From contig CAWINZ010000005.1 in NCBI GenBank assembly GCA_963837695.1, forward strand, positions 1,364,001 to 1,428,000: DNA of 64,000 nt. The letters are read 5' to 3'. The position numbers were made by a program, and so were the translations under genes. Position 1 is the first letter of the stretch. Each line of letters begins with the position of its first letter. The stretch is from VRUE01 sp963837695 (lineage in GTDB: Bacteria > Actinomycetota > Thermoleophilia > Solirubrobacterales > 70-9). The notes beneath the pieces are model-generated. The model did not search any database, had not been told where the DNA came from, and was given only the letters and a program-made list of their open reading frames with translations. Positions 9,301 to 16,455 of the stretch are shown piece after piece.

Positions 9301-9810
9301 CGCCCGCAGGCCGCCGATCTCAAAGGCGGCGACGGTTCGCTCGCGCGCCTCGTCCCCGTCGGCGAGGAACTCGACCAGGGCGTCGTCGAATGCCTCGCGG
9401 GCGGCGCGCTCGGACTCGGGCGCGTCGAGGACGCGGAAGCGGGGATCGATTCCGGCCGACACCGGGTGGCCGGCGAGCAGCCGGTTGCAGAAGCCGTGGA
9501 TGGTCGTCACCCAGGCGCCGCCGATCGTCGCCAGCAGCTCACGGGCCCGCCGCGAGCCGCCGCCGGCGCGCGACTCGAGCTCGGCACGGATGCGCTGCCG
9601 CAGCTCGGCCGCCGCCTTGTCGGTGAAGGTGAAGGCGAGTACCGCATCGGGGGCGACGCCGAGGTCGCAGACGAGGCGGCAGTAGCGATCGACCATGACC
9701 CCGGTCTTGCCGGTTCCGGCCCCGGCCTCGACCAGCACGTCGTGCCCGCGGGCCTCGATCGCCAGCGACTGTTCCGGCGTGGGCGTGCGCTCGCTCACCG
9801 CTCGTCCCAC
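6334..9810 (-). CDS. addA: UvrD/RecB-type helicase-nuclease (AddA-like)
   Basis: 1158 residues. Walker A is EAGAGTGKT near residue 30 and Walker B is LLVDEFQDTN near residue 340, with further superfamily 1A helicase motifs such as IMTVHNAKGLEF. The C-terminal third is a PD-(D/E)XK nuclease (LVIDYKTDRL). Four cysteines, one in YEECGYRF and three in DLCRGCPALGRLC, fit an iron-sulfur-stapled nuclease. With the upstream gene it should make a two-subunit double-strand break resection enzyme of the AddAB/AdnAB type. The start overlaps the AddB-like stop by 16 bases. Whether AddA or AdnA is the better name cannot be settled here. Confidence 0.9.
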   Translation of the reverse strand: MGRAVSERTPTPEQSLAIEARGHDVLVEAGAGTGKTGVMVDRYCRLVCDLGVAPDAVLAFTFTDKAAAELRQRIRAELESRAGGGSRRARELLATIGGAWVTTIHGFCNRLLAGHPVSAGIDPRFRVLDAPESERAAREAFDDALVEFLADGDEARERTVAAFEIGGLRAIVGGIHAELRSRGVAAPRLPDPPTADPEVAVRRAATVAAETLEELKPTNSTRELVERVLAVLGDGVPGLEELTALRTDSKAKSMDAYREAIDAAVARAAEAGEGGEAYRHIAALLALFSQRFESAKERREGLDFEDLQLRAVRLLEREEIGNAYRARFSHLLVDEFQDTNRLQLRLIEALRGPRSELMVVGDELQSIYGFRHADLDVFRERRRAVEQSDDAAVIELSGNFRSRPEVIGAVNAIGEKLLGDAFHPLRVGALPRQAEPPGAGPAVELLLTGRDGWDGEGIDLAPATDADTPPNHLAEARFLAMRLGELAASGVERGEMVVLLRAFTHLDAYEDSLERAGLRPYTIGGRGYWSQQQVADVCALLATIANPLDDQALFGALASPACAAAPDTLWLLRAAAGRRRHVWPALERAAGLGEGETEDPERLAGIPESELALLRDFAQTVEGLRARAGRLPLAGLIDAAVAETGYDLAVLMRPSGEARFANVRKLMRLAEEFEAREGRDLRGLLDFLLGRAEADAEAEAANAIEGHDGVRIMTVHNAKGLEFGVVAVPSLSRRLLAGSRSPALTLGHEQAEPRVGLQLRRLGAASLNLFAHEELCAEAQQREAAEELRLFHVAATRARERLILSGVAMPRPGRATQPGTPVVERILAGFEVDREGDSAIEVPAPRPREGLDTSFAPSRIAVRVSLPSPERAAELTATRREPALPAPLGGDRAPLPARRPPAVPNRPLSYTAIASYEECGYRFYMERVLGLGDRGRGLNRLPDQSSTANADGDPDRRGDAATRGAAVHSLLEWSQANEWREPTEETEASLLAPVRAWLGSSLLRERVRAPGVSSRAEVPLLLGVADTTLRGSIDLLVERDGAPPLVIDYKTDRLGGASPAERAAKYATQRTIYALAVAEARDVEEVEVAYVFLERPEEPAIELLDRDAIERGREALSAVIARIGAGEFPVAAVERRGWDLCRGCPALGRLCAGPTTDT

Positions 9811-12767
9811 TTCTCGTCCTCGGCGTCGGCCGGTGCGCGGTCACGGCGGCAGATCGGCGCGAACTCGCAGAAGGTGGGGCAGACGTCGTGGCCGCGCAGG
9901 CCGTGGCGCGGCCCCGGGTCGCGGCGGATCTCGCCGGCGCGCATACGGGCGACGATCTCCCCGGCGCGTCGGCGGGCGTCGGCGAGCATCTCCTCGAAGC
10001 CCTCGCGGTCGACCAGGTCCTTGTCGTAGAGGCGGTAGGACGCCAGCCGTTGTGCGGCTTCCTCGCGCACGGCCCCACGGGGACGGCGCGACGACGTCCC
10101 CCGCAGCGGGTGGTAGAGCCCGCCGACCGGATCCGCGCCCCAGTGCTCGGCAACCGCGATCAGGTAGAGCTGCAGCTGCAGCTTCGCCTGCTCCTCGAAC
10201 TTCTCACGAGGGGTGACGACGCGGGAGAGCTTGTAGTCGAGGACGAGCGCGCTGCCGTCGGGCGCCCGGTCGACCCGGTCGATTGCGCCGTGCAGGCCCC
10301 AGCCGTCGATCTCGAGCACCGGGCGCTCGGCCGTCTCGTCCTCGCCGAAGGCGGCCTCCAGTAGCCAGGGCTCATAGCCGTCGGTCTCGCGCCGGGCCTC
10401 GTCGGCGAGGAAGCGGGCCAGCAGGCCCTCGACCCGCCTGGCGATCGCCCGCTCGGCGGGGTGGGTCCCGAGGCCGCGCTCGGCCGCGACCTCACCGGCC
10501 AGCTCGCGCGCCCGGCCGATCCAGGCGCCGAGCGAGCCGGGGCGGGGGAGAGGGTCACCGCCCGGCCGCTCGCGATAGAGCCGGTCGAGCACGGCGTGCA
10601 TCAGGCCACCCTGGACGAGTGGGTCGGGGGTCGGGTCGAGCGGCTGGGGGTCGAGCTCGTGCGAGACGAACCAGCGGTAGGAGCAGACGTCGAACCCCTC
10701 CAGGGTGGTGCCGCCGTAGGCGGGGACCGCGGCGAGGGCGCCGAGCACTGCCGGGTTGGAGAGCGGGCCGGGGGCACGGCTCGCCGCCTCCGCCGCCCGG
10801 GCTCTGCCCAGGTCGGCTTCCGAGGCGGCCAGATGCCGTGGCAGGAGCACGTGGGTCAGGTCCCGGGAGATGGTCAGCTCCGCCTCGACCGTGTCGGTCT
10901 CCCCCTCCACCGGTGCGGGATCGAGCAGACCGCGGACCTCGTCGAGGAAGGGCGAGCGCGGTTCGGCGACGCCGTTTTCGTCGCTGTCGCGGTAGGAGAG
11001 GAAGAGCCGCCGGTTGGGTAGCGCCAGGCAGGCGTGGAAGAGGTAGCGCTCCTCGGCCTCGGGGTCGCGGCGGGGCTCGAGGCCGAGCGCGAGGCGCTGC
11101 GCTTCGGAGAGGAACGGGTCCTCGCTCCGGTCGCGGCGCGGGAACTCGCCGTCCTGGAGCGAGGCGACGAAGGCGTGCTCGAAGCGCGAGGCACGGAGCC
11201 GGTACGGGCTGGCGATCCGTACCCGGCCCTCGACCGGGCCGCTCCAGGCGTCGAAGCGGAGCTCGCGCAGGGTCGCCGCCAACTGTGCCGCCGGGGGCGC
11301 CAGCGGCGGGATCTCGGCCAGGTCGCCGAGCGCTGTGGAGATCGCGGCCGCCGCGCGCAGCTCCAGGCCGTCGCCGCGCCCGAGCGCCGGGCCATCCTCG
11401 TCGCCGCGCAGGGGGCGCGAGGCCATTGTCGCCGCAAGGCGGGCCAGAGCGGCGACCAGGGCGCCAGGCCCCTCCTGCGTCGCCTGCCGGACCCGCTCGA
11501 CGTCGCCCGGGAGGCGCTCGTGCCGCTCCTCCCATAGTTCTAGCGCCGCGCCGGCTCCCACTACGCGACCGCGCCGCAGCGCGCGCTCAAACCAGTCGAC
11601 CTGCGCTTTGGGCAGGCCGCTGGGACCGCGCATAAAGCGCAGCAGGTCGGCGGCGCGGGCGCTGCCGAACTCCGCTTCCAACAGCGCGATCAGCGAGCCT
11701 CCGACGGAGGTTCCGGCGACCGGGATCTCCGCCTCGAGTGCCACTCCGATGCCGTATGACTCGAGCACCGTGGCGAGCAGCGGGCCGCGCCGCACCGGGT
11801 CGCGCACGGCGATCGCGATCGCCGCCGGGTCGGCGCCGTCGGCGATCAGCTTTGCCACCTCGGCCCCGATCGCCTCGGCCTCGCCCCGCTCCCCCGCCGA
11901 GCGGAGCAGCACCAGCGCCGCGCTGGGTGGTCGTCGCGCCGGCTCGACCCGGCCGAACTCGCGCTGCAGGTGGACGAGCAGGGGGTCGATGCCAAAGGGC
12001 CTGGGCTCCGCCGGGCCGTCGAGGACCTCGGTCTCGGTCGCCAGCGCGCGCAATCCCTCCAGCAGCGTGGCCCGGGCGGCCAGCGCGGCGTTGTCCTCCT
12101 CGTAAGGGACGGCGACGGTCACTTCGGCGCTTGCGCTCAGCGCCGCGATCAGGCGGCTCTGGTTCGGGGTCAGGTCGCCCGGCTCGTAGAAGAAGACCGG
12201 TCGCTCCCGCCAATCCTCCGGCGCCGCCCGCAGTGCCGCGACCGCGCCGAGGGCGATGCTGTGCACATCCTGCAGGCCGAGCCCGTCTCGGACCTCGGTA
12301 TAAGCGGCGAACAGCCGGGTCAGGTCACCGAGGTAGGCCGAGGACTCGAGCGTCTGCGCCCCCGATCCCAGCGAGGCCGGCTCGAGGCCGGCACTCTGCA
12401 GCTCGTCGAGCAGGCGCTCGAACGGCATCGCGAACCCGGGCCGCGCGGCGAAGCGTCGCAGCGGTCCCAGCCCTTCCCTCGCCGTGTCGATCCCGGCCGA
12501 AACGGCGGCCAGGCGCTGAGCCGGGGTCAGCCCCCCGTCCGAAGGCGCACCGGTGCAGCGGGCGACCTCTCGAAAGAGTTCGCCGAAGGTCATCACCGAG
12601 CCGCCGAGGGCGGCACCGGACTTCAGCAGGCCGCGCTCGAAGCGGAAGACGTCGTCCAGCGTGGGCAGGACGAGGACCGGGTCGCGGTCGAGCGCCTCGC
12701 GGAAGAGGTCTTGGATCCGATCGGCGCGACCGGAGTTGGGGGGTCCTTGGATCAGTTTCAGCGGCAT
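9795..12767 (-). CDS. addB: AddB-like PD-(D/E)XK nuclease subunit
   Basis: 990 residues. The N-terminus has a degenerate P-loop (GPPNSGRADRI, lacking the Lys of GKT), so ATP hydrolysis by this subunit is doubtful. The C-terminal nuclease domain has ALVLDYKLSRV and a QAKLQLQLYLIAV helix. One Cys in FDVCSYRW and three in DVCPTFCEFAPIC match the AddB-type iron-sulfur cluster ligands. It acts with the downstream helicase-nuclease in recombinational repair. It starts the operon; the gap to the divergent gene at 12901 is 133 bases. Confidence 0.88.
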   Translation of the reverse strand: MPLKLIQGPPNSGRADRIQDLFREALDRDPVLVLPTLDDVFRFERGLLKSGAALGGSVMTFGELFREVARCTGAPSDGGLTPAQRLAAVSAGIDTAREGLGPLRRFAARPGFAMPFERLLDELQSAGLEPASLGSGAQTLESSAYLGDLTRLFAAYTEVRDGLGLQDVHSIALGAVAALRAAPEDWRERPVFFYEPGDLTPNQSRLIAALSASAEVTVAVPYEEDNAALAARATLLEGLRALATETEVLDGPAEPRPFGIDPLLVHLQREFGRVEPARRPPSAALVLLRSAGERGEAEAIGAEVAKLIADGADPAAIAIAVRDPVRRGPLLATVLESYGIGVALEAEIPVAGTSVGGSLIALLEAEFGSARAADLLRFMRGPSGLPKAQVDWFERALRRGRVVGAGAALELWEERHERLPGDVERVRQATQEGPGALVAALARLAATMASRPLRGDEDGPALGRGDGLELRAAAAISTALGDLAEIPPLAPPAAQLAATLRELRFDAWSGPVEGRVRIASPYRLRASRFEHAFVASLQDGEFPRRDRSEDPFLSEAQRLALGLEPRRDPEAEERYLFHACLALPNRRLFLSYRDSDENGVAEPRSPFLDEVRGLLDPAPVEGETDTVEAELTISRDLTHVLLPRHLAASEADLGRARAAEAASRAPGPLSNPAVLGALAAVPAYGGTTLEGFDVCSYRWFVSHELDPQPLDPTPDPLVQGGLMHAVLDRLYRERPGGDPLPRPGSLGAWIGRARELAGEVAAERGLGTHPAERAIARRVEGLLARFLADEARRETDGYEPWLLEAAFGEDETAERPVLEIDGWGLHGAIDRVDRAPDGSALVLDYKLSRVVTPREKFEEQAKLQLQLYLIAVAEHWGADPVGGLYHPLRGTSSRRPRGAVREEAAQRLASYRLYDKDLVDREGFEEMLADARRRAGEIVARMRAGEIRRDPGPRHGLRGHDVCPTFCEFAPICRRDRAPADAEDEKWDER

Positions 12768-12900
12768 GAGCGGGGCAAGCCAGCATAGGTCGGCCTCCGG
12801 CGTGCCCGGCGACGCCGCAGGCCGCGTCAGGAAGCCGCAATTGGCGCATTTCCCGCCCCCGCTTTGCCGTCTTCCGGCCCCTCTAGATTGAGCGCACCGA

Positions 12901-13356
12901 ATGTCCCTCTGTTTCGTAGACCCAGCCGACGCGATCCGCGCGATCTCCGACTCGATCGGGCGCGAAGCGCGCCGCCAGCTGCTCGGCGAGGCCGTCCGCT
13001 CCTGGGTCGACGAGATCCCCGACGACGAGCTCGAGGTCCACTACGCGAAAGCGCTCTCCGAGCTCGACGAGCACGACCTCTCGATGCTTGCCGCCTGGCA
13101 CGGCTCGCTGGAGCTGGGCCAGCCGGTCCCCAACCGCGACTTCCTCATGGGCGCCTTCGGCTCGCTCGGCGACAACCGCCGCGAGGCGCTGAAGCTCGCC
13201 GCCGGCTTCCGCGGCGAGGAGGCCGTCGACGCCGGCGTCACCGAAGACGACGCCCTGGAGCTCGTCCTCGGCCTGCTCTCCCAGCCGCGCCTGATGGAGC
13301 TCGCGGTCGAGGCCGTAGAGCTATACATCTGGGACCGCGCCGGCTCGGACAACTAG
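12901..13356 (+). CDS. Uncharacterised acidic helical protein
   Basis: 151 residues, strongly acidic and predicted mainly helical, with no signal peptide or membrane segment. I do not recognise the family. Charged repeats such as DEIPDDELEVHYAKALSELD and a Leu-rich C-terminal helix (ALELVLGLLSQPRLMELAVE) suggest a soluble helical bundle. Codon use matches the surroundings and the frame is long and uninterrupted, so it is probably real. It is divergent from addB; a TAGATT box lies 14 bases before the ATG. Confidence 0.7.
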   Translation: MSLCFVDPADAIRAISDSIGREARRQLLGEAVRSWVDEIPDDELEVHYAKALSELDEHDLSMLAAWHGSLELGQPVPNRDFLMGAFGSLGDNRREALKLAAGFRGEEAVDAGVTEDDALELVLGLLSQPRLMELAVEAVELYIWDRAGSDN

Positions 13357-13560
13357 TGGCGTGTGCGAGCGGTAATGTCGTCCAACCTTGGGCGACGCAC
13401 CTATCGGCATTCTGATTCGGCTTTGCGGCGAGATCGACGCCGCAATTTGGAGGCAGGTTCCACAAACCGAAAGAGAGCAGTCGCTGAGGCAGATTGCCGA
13501 CTGGGGACCCCTTGAGAATTGGGCGGGTTGGGATGAGTCAGGCGTGGCGGACTCTGGGCT

Positions 13561-13586
13561 AAAAAAAGACCCGCCGGAGCGGGTCT
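13561..13586 (-). terminator. Rho-independent terminator of the tRNA-like transcript
   Basis: Read on the minus strand, AGACCCGC-TCCG-GCGGGTCT forms an 8-bp GC-rich stem with a 4-base loop, followed directly by seven T residues (13567-13561). It closes a minus-strand transcript beginning at the tRNA-like gene at 13781. CCGCTCCG within this hairpin is complementary to CGGAGCGG further up the same transcript (13667-13674), so an alternative antiterminator pairing is possible. Confidence 0.85.
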
Positions 13587-13590
13587 GATT

Positions 13591-13626
13591 GCAGAGGTGG
13601 GAATCACCCACAAGCGCCTGACAAGC
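13591..13626. repeat. Inverted partial copy of the tRNA-like gene (trailer antisense)
   Basis: On the plus strand this segment resembles the 5' half of the minus-strand tRNA-like gene: GCAGAGG, TGGG, TCAC and then an exact 13-base match GCGCCTGACAAGC (13614-13626, against 13740-13752). It lies in the trailer of the same transcript, so the trailer RNA is complementary to the acceptor-D-anticodon region of the tRNA-like RNA, including the anticodon loop. Confidence 0.75.
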
Positions 13627-13690
13627 TTCTCGAGAATACCAGGAAGCCACACGCTTCAACCAGTTTCCGCTCCGACAAGTCAATCCGTGA

Positions 13691-13781
13691 CGGAGAGCGG
13701 GGGACTCGAACCCCTGCCGGCTGATTAGACCGGCCACACGCTTGTCAGGCGCGTGCTGTGACCCCACAGCCTCTGCTCTCC
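13691..13781 (-). tRNA. Unusual long-variable-arm tRNA, apparent anticodon GAC
   Basis: A 91-base cloverleaf can be drawn. The acceptor stem has 7 bp (GGAGAGC/GCTCTCC). The D stem has 6 bp with a 4-base loop (GCTGTG-GGGT-CACAGC), as in selenocysteine tRNA. The anticodon stem carries loop CTGACAA, so the anticodon is GAC (13744-13746). The variable arm is 5-6 bp with loop CTAATCA, and the T loop is TTCGAGT on a 4-bp stem with an A/C mismatch. The 3' discriminator is G and CCA is not encoded. Base 8 is A rather than the usual T, and four bases separate acceptor and D stems. A long arm with G73 favours serine-type charging although GAC reads valine codons; ordinary tRNA-Val has a short variable loop. 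It may be an allo-tRNA-like species or a tRNA-derived regulator. Confidence 0.65.
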
Positions 13782-13908
13782 GCGCCTCCAGTTTACGCAG
13801 ATTTGAATTGTTTTGTCTGTCGGCTAAAAACTAGCCTGCGTACACGAACCGCATGTCAGCGATCGCCTGCTCGTTGCTCTGATGGCCGACGACCGTCCCC
13901 ACGTTCGG

Positions 13909-14199
13909 TCAGCCCGTCGGTCGCGTCACGATGCGATAGACGACCTTTTCGCCGTCGACGCTGAGGACTCGCAGGTAGGCCGTGTAGCGGCCGTCGGGTC
14001 CGGTGAAATGGCATTGGAACTTGACGCCGACCTCGGCTGATTCGCCGGACGGGCAGCGCACGTCGGTCGGGCGATAGGCGGTCTGCTTGGCGACGAATCG
14101 CGTGACGGTCTGCTCCGTTTCGTCCGCCTTGATCGTGTCTTCGCCGCATCCCGCCAGCAGGATGAGAGAGCACCCGATCAGGAGTCCAAGTCGGCGCAT
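13909..14199 (-). CDS. DUF4333-type lipoprotein
   Basis: 96 residues from the ATG at 14199. The N-terminal signal ends in a lipobox (LILLAGC), so it should be lipid-anchored outside the membrane. The mature part has the two spaced cysteines and the V-x-C-P...F-x-C-x-F-x-G-x-D-G pattern of the small actinobacterial DUF4333 domain (VRCPSG and FQCHFTGPDG). A TTG 12 bases upstream is in frame but would overlap the preceding gene and lengthen the signal. It follows the HAD gene by 4 bases and is probably cotranscribed. Function is unknown. Confidence 0.8.
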   Translation of the reverse strand: MRRLGLLIGCSLILLAGCGEDTIKADETEQTVTRFVAKQTAYRPTDVRCPSGESAEVGVKFQCHFTGPDGRYTAYLRVLSVDGEKVVYRIVTRPTG

Positions 14200-14203
14200 A
14201 TCG

Positions 14204-14848
14204 CTAGCCAAGCGCCGCCCGCACGTCGGCGATCGCCTGCTCGTTGTCCCGGAAGTGGACGGCGGTCATGCCGGCCTTTTCCGCCCCTTCGCAGTTGACC
14301 AGGACGTCGTCGACGAAGAGGCAGGACTCGGCCGGTAGGCCGATCCGGTCCAGGGTGATCGCGTAGATCTTCGCTTCGGGCTTGCGGCAGCCGACAAAGC
14401 CGGAGTCCACGACGGTCTCGAAGATCTCATCGACGGGGAGCATCGGCCGCCACAGCGGCTCCCACTCGCGGACGTTGTTGGTCAGCATCGCCATCCGGTA
14501 GCCCGCCGCCTTCAGCTCTTCCATCAGCTCGATCATCGGCGGGTTGGAGTCCAGCGCCTCGAAGTAGATCTCTTTGAAGCGGTGCATCTCCGGCCTGTGG
14601 CCGAGCAGCGGCTCGAGGCTGTCGGTGAGCGTCTCCAGGAAGGCGACCTCGGTGATCTCGCCGCGCTCCATTTCGAAGAGCGGGTTGTCCCCGTTGGCCT
14701 CGGTCGCGGCCTGCATCCCCTTGCCGAGGACGTCGGTGGTGATTCCGGTCTTGTCCTGGAAGGACATGAAGGACTGGATCAGGGGCGTGGTCAGGACGCC
14801 GCCGAAGTCGGAGATCACGGCTTTGATTCTGCTACCCGGCTCAGTCAT
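14204..14848 (-). CDS. HAD-superfamily hydrolase
   Basis: 214 residues. Motif I is SDFGGVLTTP with the nucleophile Asp, motif II is MLTNN, motif III is the Lys in GCRKPEAKIY, and motif IV is FVDD. The alpha-helical cap between motifs I and II fits subfamily IA. The closest group by look is the set of HAD proteins related to the phosphatase halves of ACAD10 and epoxide hydrolase. The substrate is unknown. Its start overlaps the upstream gene by 8 bases. Confidence 0.88.
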   Translation of the reverse strand: MTEPGSRIKAVISDFGGVLTTPLIQSFMSFQDKTGITTDVLGKGMQAATEANGDNPLFEMERGEITEVAFLETLTDSLEPLLGHRPEMHRFKEIYFEALDSNPPMIELMEELKAAGYRMAMLTNNVREWEPLWRPMLPVDEIFETVVDSGFVGCRKPEAKIYAITLDRIGLPAESCLFVDDVLVNCEGAEKAGMTAVHFRDNEQAIADVRAALG

Positions 14849-15236
14849 CGGCGCGGACCAGCTCGTAGTGACCGAGTCCCTCGCGTCCCTCGACCGACCA
14901 GCGGAAGAAGGCGATCTCCGAGGTCAGCCCAGGCCGACGCACCTTGGCGGCACTGATCAGCGTGCCGGCGCCGCGGATCGGTTGGCCTTCTTCGCCGTCG
15001 GCCCAGAGCTCGAGCGTCGCCCGCCGCTGCACGCCGTCGGGCCCGTACTCGGTCGAGAGCAGCGCCTCGGAGACCTCGACCGGGGCGCCGTCTGCGCCAC
15101 AGAGGACAGCTGCCACCTGCTCGTCGCCGTGCTCGCCGGCCCGCGGCGGCCGCACCGCGCTCAACGCCAACAGCCCACCGTCAGAGAAGACGATGCCGAT
15201 CGACCGCCGCTGCACCTGTCCAGTGTTTCCGCCCAT
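14841..15236 (-). CDS. Uncharacterised protein upstream of the HAD hydrolase
   Basis: 131 residues from the ATG at 15236. A longer in-frame version to 15329 would run over the promoter and start of the divergent acetyltransferase gene. The protein is predicted beta-rich, with IGIVFSDGGLLALSAVRPPR at the start and FRWSVEGREGLGHYELVRAD at the end. I do not recognise the family. A TAGGCT box lies 10 bases before the ATG and overlaps the TATTCT box of the divergent gene, suggesting a shared bidirectional promoter. Confidence 0.7.
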   Translation of the reverse strand: MGGNTGQVQRRSIGIVFSDGGLLALSAVRPPRAGEHGDEQVAAVLCGADGAPVEVSEALLSTEYGPDGVQRRATLELWADGEEGQPIRGAGTLISAAKVRRPGLTSEIAFFRWSVEGREGLGHYELVRADD

Positions 15237-15276
15237 GCCGGGACACAGCCTATTCTCCGCACCGGAATTGGAACCA

Positions 15277-15840
15277 GTGAGAATCCGCACCGCCGATCCT
15301 GCTCGTGACGCCGCCGCCTGCGTCGCCATCTACGCGCCCCATGTCGAGGCGGGCGCCACCTCATTCGAGGAAGAGCCGCCCAGCCCCGCCGAGTTCGCCG
15401 AGCGGATCGCCGCAACGCTGGAGACCTACCCGTGGCTCGTCGCGGAGCGCGGGGGAGACGTGGTCGGGTACGCGTACGCCTGCCCGCATCGCTCCCGCCC
15501 CTCCTACCGCTGGGCGGTTGAGGTCTCGGTGTACGTCGCCGAGACGCAGCGCCGCAACGGCTGCGGGCGGGCGCTCTACGGCGAGCTGGCGGAGCGCCTG
15601 CGGGCGCAGGGCTTCCACGTCGCCTGCGCGGGGATCACTCTCCCCAACGAGGCCAGCGTCGCCCTCCACGAGAGCGTGGGGTTCGTCCCGGTCGGGGTCT
15701 ACCGGCGGATCGGCTGGAAGGACGGCGCCTGGCGGGACGTCGGCTGGTGGCAGCTGGAGCTGACACCGCCCGGCGACGGGCAGCCGCCCGAGCCGGGACC
15801 GCCCGAGGGCCGACCCCGGCTACCATTGCCCGATGCCTGA
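15277..15840 (+). CDS. GNAT acetyltransferase, phosphinothricin/methionine-sulfoximine type
   Basis: 187 residues from a GTG. The order VRIRTADPARDAAACVAIYA, ATSFEEEPPS, VVGYAYACPHRSRPSYRWAV, YVAETQRRNGCGRALYGEL (acetyl-CoA loop), LPNEASVALHESVGF and GRRI-like GVYRRIGWKDGAW-DVGWW is typical of the Pat/Bar/MnaT group. Those enzymes N-acetylate phosphinothricin or methionine sulfone-like amino acids; the substrate here is inferred from family only. It overlaps the next gene by 8 bases. Confidence 0.9.
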   Translation: MRIRTADPARDAAACVAIYAPHVEAGATSFEEEPPSPAEFAERIAATLETYPWLVAERGGDVVGYAYACPHRSRPSYRWAVEVSVYVAETQRRNGCGRALYGELAERLRAQGFHVACAGITLPNEASVALHESVGFVPVGVYRRIGWKDGAWRDVGWWQLELTPPGDGQPPEPGPPEGRPRLPLPDA

Positions 15841-16150
15841 GAACCAGACCGAAGTGCTGACCGAAGATGACGTGATCGAGGCGCTCGAGGAGGTGATCGA
15901 TCCCGAGCTGGGGCTCGACTTCGTCTCGCTCGGCCTCGTCTACGACGTGGAGATCGAGAAAGAGGACGTCTACGTGACCTTCACGCTGACGACCCCGGCC
16001 TGCCCGATCGGCCCCCAGGTCTCCGAGCAGATGAAGGAGTTCGTAGGCGACCTCCCCGGAGTAAGCGCCGTCCACCCAAAGATGGTCTTCGACCCCCCCT
16101 GGTCACCAGAGATGATGACCGACGACGCCAAGTTCGCACTCGGCTTCTAG
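15833..16150 (+). CDS. MIP18/SufT-like metal-sulfur cluster assembly factor (DUF59)
   Basis: 105 residues. It has the DUF59 pattern IEALEEVIDPELGLDFVSLG, VYDVEIEKEDVYVTFTLTTP and the conserved ACPIG cysteine, followed by a PaaD/SufT-like C-terminus (FDPPWSPEMMTDDAKFALGF). Proteins of this family help deliver iron-sulfur clusters. The ATG is 6 bases after TACCAT. Its last 40 bases and following sequence are part of a 67-bp direct repeat, so this gene's 3' end has served as an integration site. Confidence 0.92.
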   Translation: MPENQTEVLTEDDVIEALEEVIDPELGLDFVSLGLVYDVEIEKEDVYVTFTLTTPACPIGPQVSEQMKEFVGDLPGVSAVHPKMVFDPPWSPEMMTDDAKFALGF

Positions 16151-16177
16151 GCAGGGATTGCCGGGTCATAGGGGGTC
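16111..16177 (+). repeat. Direct repeat 1 (attachment-like site) at the 3' end of the SufT-like gene
   Basis: 67 bases covering the last codons, stop and about 27 downstream bases of the SufT-like gene match 17785-17851 with one mismatch (16162 against 17836). The match includes coding for MMTDDAKFALGF and the stop. Such gene-end duplications are the usual footprint of site-specific integration. Confidence 0.9.
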
Positions 16178-16455
16178 ATAAGGGGTCAGTTCTGTCCCCA
16201 TCCCGTCCCCACGGCAGATGCACAAACCCGGCAAAAAATCTCAACCTAGGGGCGGGTTAGGCAAATCGCTGCTGGTTGGCTCAGACGTGAAGGACTCGAC
16301 CGGTCGAGCGGTAGATGTCTCGTTTTGGGCCCACCTGGGCTCGACGTAAAACAAGTCCGGAGAGCCCAACTGTCTCGGCGGTTTCGTGGTCGTGATCGTC
16401 GCGCGACCCAGATAGATGCTCAGGGCCTTGGCGTTCAGCCCAGCCGCGATGGCGA
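16178..16455. other. Non-coding stretch inside the island
   Basis: No convincing gene is seen. It holds the left GTCCCCA pair noted for the island and an otherwise featureless sequence before the DUF433 gene. Short open frames here have unlikely composition. Confidence 0.5.

Noticed and set aside
13388..13588. 66-codon plus-strand frame starting TTG
   Set aside because: It runs through the strong minus-strand terminator hairpin, has no ribosome site and shows no recognisable protein features.
13691..13781. Reading the tRNA-like gene as tRNA-Sec
   Set aside because: The D arm fits, but the anticodon is not TCA and the acceptor-T-arm pairing is shorter than the usual 13 bp; no selenocysteine genes are seen in the window.
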